A stretch of 8,738 nucleotides of DNA, from positions 1-8,738 of the forward strand of contig JAOUPE010000052.1 of assembly GCA_029880025.1 (NCBI GenBank), in the 5' to 3' direction. Each line of letters opens with the position of its first letter. The stretch's first letter is position 1. The stretch comes from Caldifarciminota bacterium (GTDB lineage: Bacteria > Hydrothermota > Tepidihabitantia > Tepidihabitantales > JAOUPE01). Below the pieces are notes generated by a model. The model was not told the DNA's origin, made no database searches, and saw nothing but the letters and a program-made list of their open reading frames with translations. Positions 6,697-8,738 of this stretch are shown piece after piece. The position numbers and the translations under genes are program-made.

Positions 6697-8424
6697 ATGA
6701 AACATTTAATAATAACAATACTCTTAATCACTGCACTCTGCTATGGTGTGAATAGCGCCCGAGCCCCAAATGTTGAAGCATTGCCAATCAAAGGAAACCT
6801 TGACCCGAGCGTTGAACCTCAACCAGCCCCACCAGTCAGTCCAGACCAATACTTGATTCATTCTGTTCCTGATTCACGTTCTACATCTGGCTCGCCGGGT
6901 AAAAACATCGTATTTGCTGAAGATGGACAAAATGCTGCTGTTATCTTTGGTCGTTTTAGTGGTGACCCAACTAATATTTTTCAGGTGATGGTAGCATATT
7001 CAACTGACCGAGGAAATACCTGGACCATTTACGGACCGCTTTCCACTTTTGATGCACGAAGAGTTTATCCTGGATTGGATGCAAGACAAGACTGGCCAGA
7101 AACTGATTTGATGGTTCATTTTGCCTGGCATCAAGCAGCACAAAGCGGAGGAAATTACCTTGCGAGTCCAGCCTTTTACTCAAAAGAAGTTAGTTATCCG
7201 GATGGTTTGATTACTGCAGCTTATGAGCTGCCTAATAGTGAAGATTGGGATGTCTGGCTACCCTGTATTGGGGTTAAGGATAGTTTTGTGATTTACACCG
7301 CAACCAATATGGGTACATATCTTACTACTTATAATGGCTATATCTGGCGCTCAACCGATTATGGTGAAACCTGGGACAATGGAAGAATTTTCTTCCCGGG
7401 TCCTTTAGAGTGGATGGCAGGCCCTCATTTCCGTTTTGGCAGCGATGGTTATGTTTTCTTTTTATGGTGCCGCGAAGTTAATCCAGAACAGTATTGGTAC
7501 TATTACTGTGAATCATTTAACTATGGTGACACCTGGACCGACCCACAACTCCTCTGGCAAAACACTCCACCTTATCAAGATATGTCAAATGTGACCGGTT
7601 GGTGGTATATGTATGATTGTGAAGTAGTGCGTGATACACCAGTGGCAACCGTAAAATTTGGCACCGCAAACTTGGACTACGGCGAAATCTGGGTCTATCG
7701 CCCGGATTCAGGCGGACCAGGAAACTGGCACTTTAAAGGCACAAAATTGGTTGGTGGTGATTCAACCGCACCCCAGACCTATGCCCGCTTCCCGACCGTT
7801 GCCGCTGATGATAGCGGTAATATTTATGTCGGCTATCAGGCATTCTTAATAATTCCTGGTGATACGGTCTGGGATTGCGGTTTATTTGTCCGACCGGCTG
7901 GTCGAGACACCTGGATTGATTTTGGGAGATGTACATTCAATGGCGATGTGATTGAAGAGAATCATCTTGAGTTTGCCCATAATGCCGCGCTTGTTGGTTC
8001 TCCCCCAGATGACTCGGTGGTTATTGCAATGGTTTATCACAATGCGGGTGATTATCCAATCACCGGAAACCTTTATTTTGACTACCGAGCCATACCATAT
8101 GATTCAATTAAAATGTTTCAAGGGATTGCCGAATCGAATCGCTCACTTCTGAAAAAATTCGAAGTCGCTGTCTCGCCCAATCCTTTCCAAAAATCGGTAA
8201 AATTCACCTTACCAACTTTTATCGGTAAAGCAAAGCTTTCAATATTTGATGTTACCGGGAAATTAGTGTGCGAACTGTCAACACCTAACCTCCAATATCC
8301 AACATCTGTGCTCACCTGGGATGGTCGTAAAGCGGATGGCACTCTGGTAAATTCTGGCGTCTATTTTTATAATGTTTCTACAGGCAGCTCGCAAAATCAA
8401 GGAAAATTGATTTTAGCGCGCTGA
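6697..8424 (+). CDS. Secreted Asp-box (BNR/sialidase-fold-like) protein with C-terminal sorting-type domain (paralog 2)
   Basis: A 575-residue tandem paralog of the upstream exoprotein, 65 bp after it. The signal peptide covers about the first 17-23 residues (MKHLIITILLITALCYG, possible cleavage after SARA), followed by a Pro-rich linker. Asp-boxes lie at 102-109 and 219-226; the third, 273-280, reads SFNYGDTW, with Asn replacing the key Asp. The C-terminal domain starts at SPNPF (493-497), continues IFDVTGKLV (516-524) and WDGRKADGTLVNSGVYFYN (541-559), and ends GKLILAR. It has a Cys (525) where the paralog has Arg. The protein is longer than its paralog mainly because of insertions around 203-213 and 436-441 and before the sorting domain (about 467-481). 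No catalytic motif is recognised. The strong ribosome-binding site suggests good translation, probably from the promoter at 4724-4750. The gene converges on the outer-membrane protein gene with only 25 bp between stops. Confidence 0.87.
   Translation: MKHLIITILLITALCYGVNSARAPNVEALPIKGNLDPSVEPQPAPPVSPDQYLIHSVPDSRSTSGSPGKNIVFAEDGQNAAVIFGRFSGDPTNIFQVMVAYSTDRGNTWTIYGPLSTFDARRVYPGLDARQDWPETDLMVHFAWHQAAQSGGNYLASPAFYSKEVSYPDGLITAAYELPNSEDWDVWLPCIGVKDSFVIYTATNMGTYLTTYNGYIWRSTDYGETWDNGRIFFPGPLEWMAGPHFRFGSDGYVFFLWCREVNPEQYWYYYCESFNYGDTWTDPQLLWQNTPPYQDMSNVTGWWYMYDCEVVRDTPVATVKFGTANLDYGEIWVYRPDSGGPGNWHFKGTKLVGGDSTAPQTYARFPTVAADDSGNIYVGYQAFLIIPGDTVWDCGLFVRPAGRDTWIDFGRCTFNGDVIEENHLEFAHNAALVGSPPDDSVVIAMVYHNAGDYPITGNLYFDYRAIPYDSIKMFQGIAESNRSLLKKFEVAVSPNPFQKSVKFTLPTFIGKAKLSIFDVTGKLVCELSTPNLQYPTSVLTWDGRKADGTLVNSGVYFYNVSTGSSQNQGKLILAR
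6940..7257 (+). repeat. High-identity tract shared with the upstream paralog (copy 2)
   Basis: Second copy of the tract at 5183-5500, at a constant offset of 1757 bp with no indels. The exact runs are at 7115-7170 and 7174-7227. Synonymous as well as non-synonymous sites are nearly identical here, unlike the rest of the two genes. Confidence 0.85.
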
Positions 8425-8449
8425 GGTAATTTATGGAATCGACTTTTAA

Positions 8450-8738
8450 TTAATCTCGAAAATAGCGGAAATCTCTGCCGACCGAAAAAAAGATATTAAC
8501 CCTTGCTTCAGGATGGGGTGGCTTTTTGCCGAAATCAGCAATCCCTATGGTTAACTGGAATGGTCCAATCGGTGTGTTGGTTCGAACCCCGACTCCGACG
8601 CTCCAATTCAGCACCGAATCAACATGAATATTATCAACTAAACGGTGTAGTTTTTCAAAAGTTGCGATGTTTGAAAATAGTTGTAAGTAGAAGGGATAGT
8701 CTTCGCTATTGAACAAACGGAAAAGCTTAAAGTCGGCG
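8450..8738 (-). CDS. C-terminal end of an Omp85/BamA-type outer-membrane beta-barrel protein (5' part outside window)
   Basis: The frame is open from the stop at 8452-8450 to the window edge, giving 95 codons of a larger gene. The TTG at 8716 is an internal Leu codon, not a start: the frame continues upstream as ADFKLFR. The sequence alternates polar and hydrophobic residues as in beta-strands and contains VGVGVRTNTPIGPFQLTIG, matching the typical barrel end of the BamA/TamA family (G-V-G-x-R-x-x-T-P-I-G-P-x-x-L). Omp85 proteins insert barrels into the outer membrane or translocate proteins. The last strand ends GRDFRYF followed by Arg-Asp, so the usual C-terminal aromatic is two residues from the end rather than terminal. 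Whether it is BamA itself, TamA or another surface-antigen barrel cannot be told from this fragment. It implies a diderm cell envelope. Confidence 0.75.
   Translation of the reverse strand, partial: ADFKLFRLFNSEDYPFYLQLFSNIATFEKLHRLVDNIHVDSVLNWSVGVGVRTNTPIGPFQLTIGIADFGKKPPHPEARVNIFFSVGRDFRYFRD

Noticed and set aside
5214..7183. Reverse-strand 70-codon frames at 5214-5426 and 6971-7183, similar to each other in both exoprotein paralogs
   Set aside because: They lie inside the near-identical tract. The antisense products differ at about 12 of 70 residues, while the sense products over the same stretch differ at only 6, so selection acts on the sense frame.
8425..8449. Possible bidirectional terminator between convergent genes
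   Set aside because: Only a short TTAATTAA palindrome is present; no credible stem-loop.

Overview
The window looks like chromosomal DNA of an uncultured, AT-rich Gram-negative bacterium. The best guess is the FCB/candidate-phylum part of the tree (WOR-3/Stahlbacteria- or Cloacimonetes-like). That placement is inference. It rests on four things: lipoproteins with PKD-like plus PQQ-like propeller architecture ending in a WP-(M/L)-(Y/F)-x-H-D-L-K-H-T motif; large secreted proteins ending in a SPNPF...WDGRKADG...SGVYFYN sorting-type/FlgD-like domain; an Omp85-type outer-membrane barrel; and a remnant of an ACACnnAG octamer repeat. No 16S or other marker is present.

Layout. Positions 1-1602 (minus) hold nearly all of recJ, the single-strand-specific 5'-3' exonuclease; its C-terminal end lies outside the window. 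A 207-bp divergent spacer follows, with promoter-like sequences on both strands and the octamer repeat. Positions 1810-4718 (plus) carry two tandem paralogous lipoproteins, each with a short Ig/PKD-like domain followed by an eight-bladed PQQ-like beta-propeller. Positions 4719-4939 contain a near-consensus sigma70 promoter and a roughly 180-nt structured leader. Positions 4940-8424 (plus) carry two tandem paralogous Asp-box (BNR/sialidase-fold-like) exoproteins with C-terminal sorting-type domains. Positions 8450-8738 (minus) are the C-terminal end of an Omp85/BamA-type beta-barrel, converging on the last exoprotein.

How the genes may work together. recJ is housekeeping and probably unrelated to the rest. 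The four plus-strand genes form a cell-envelope/secretome cluster made of two duplicated pairs: lipid-anchored propellers, then exported Asp-box propellers. None shows a recognisable catalytic site, so binding, adhesion or scaffolding is more likely than enzymatic activity; this is inference. The strongest sequence-level observations are a ~318-bp tract of about 95% nucleotide identity shared by the two exoprotein genes inside otherwise diverged copies (a gene-conversion candidate), DNA-level blade repeats inside the propeller genes, and a leader with a 15-bp hairpin whose loop has two downstream complements. I see no tRNA, rRNA, CRISPR array, transposase or phage gene. I cannot show a wholly new system here; the duplicated envelope cluster and its leader RNA are the best candidates for follow-up.
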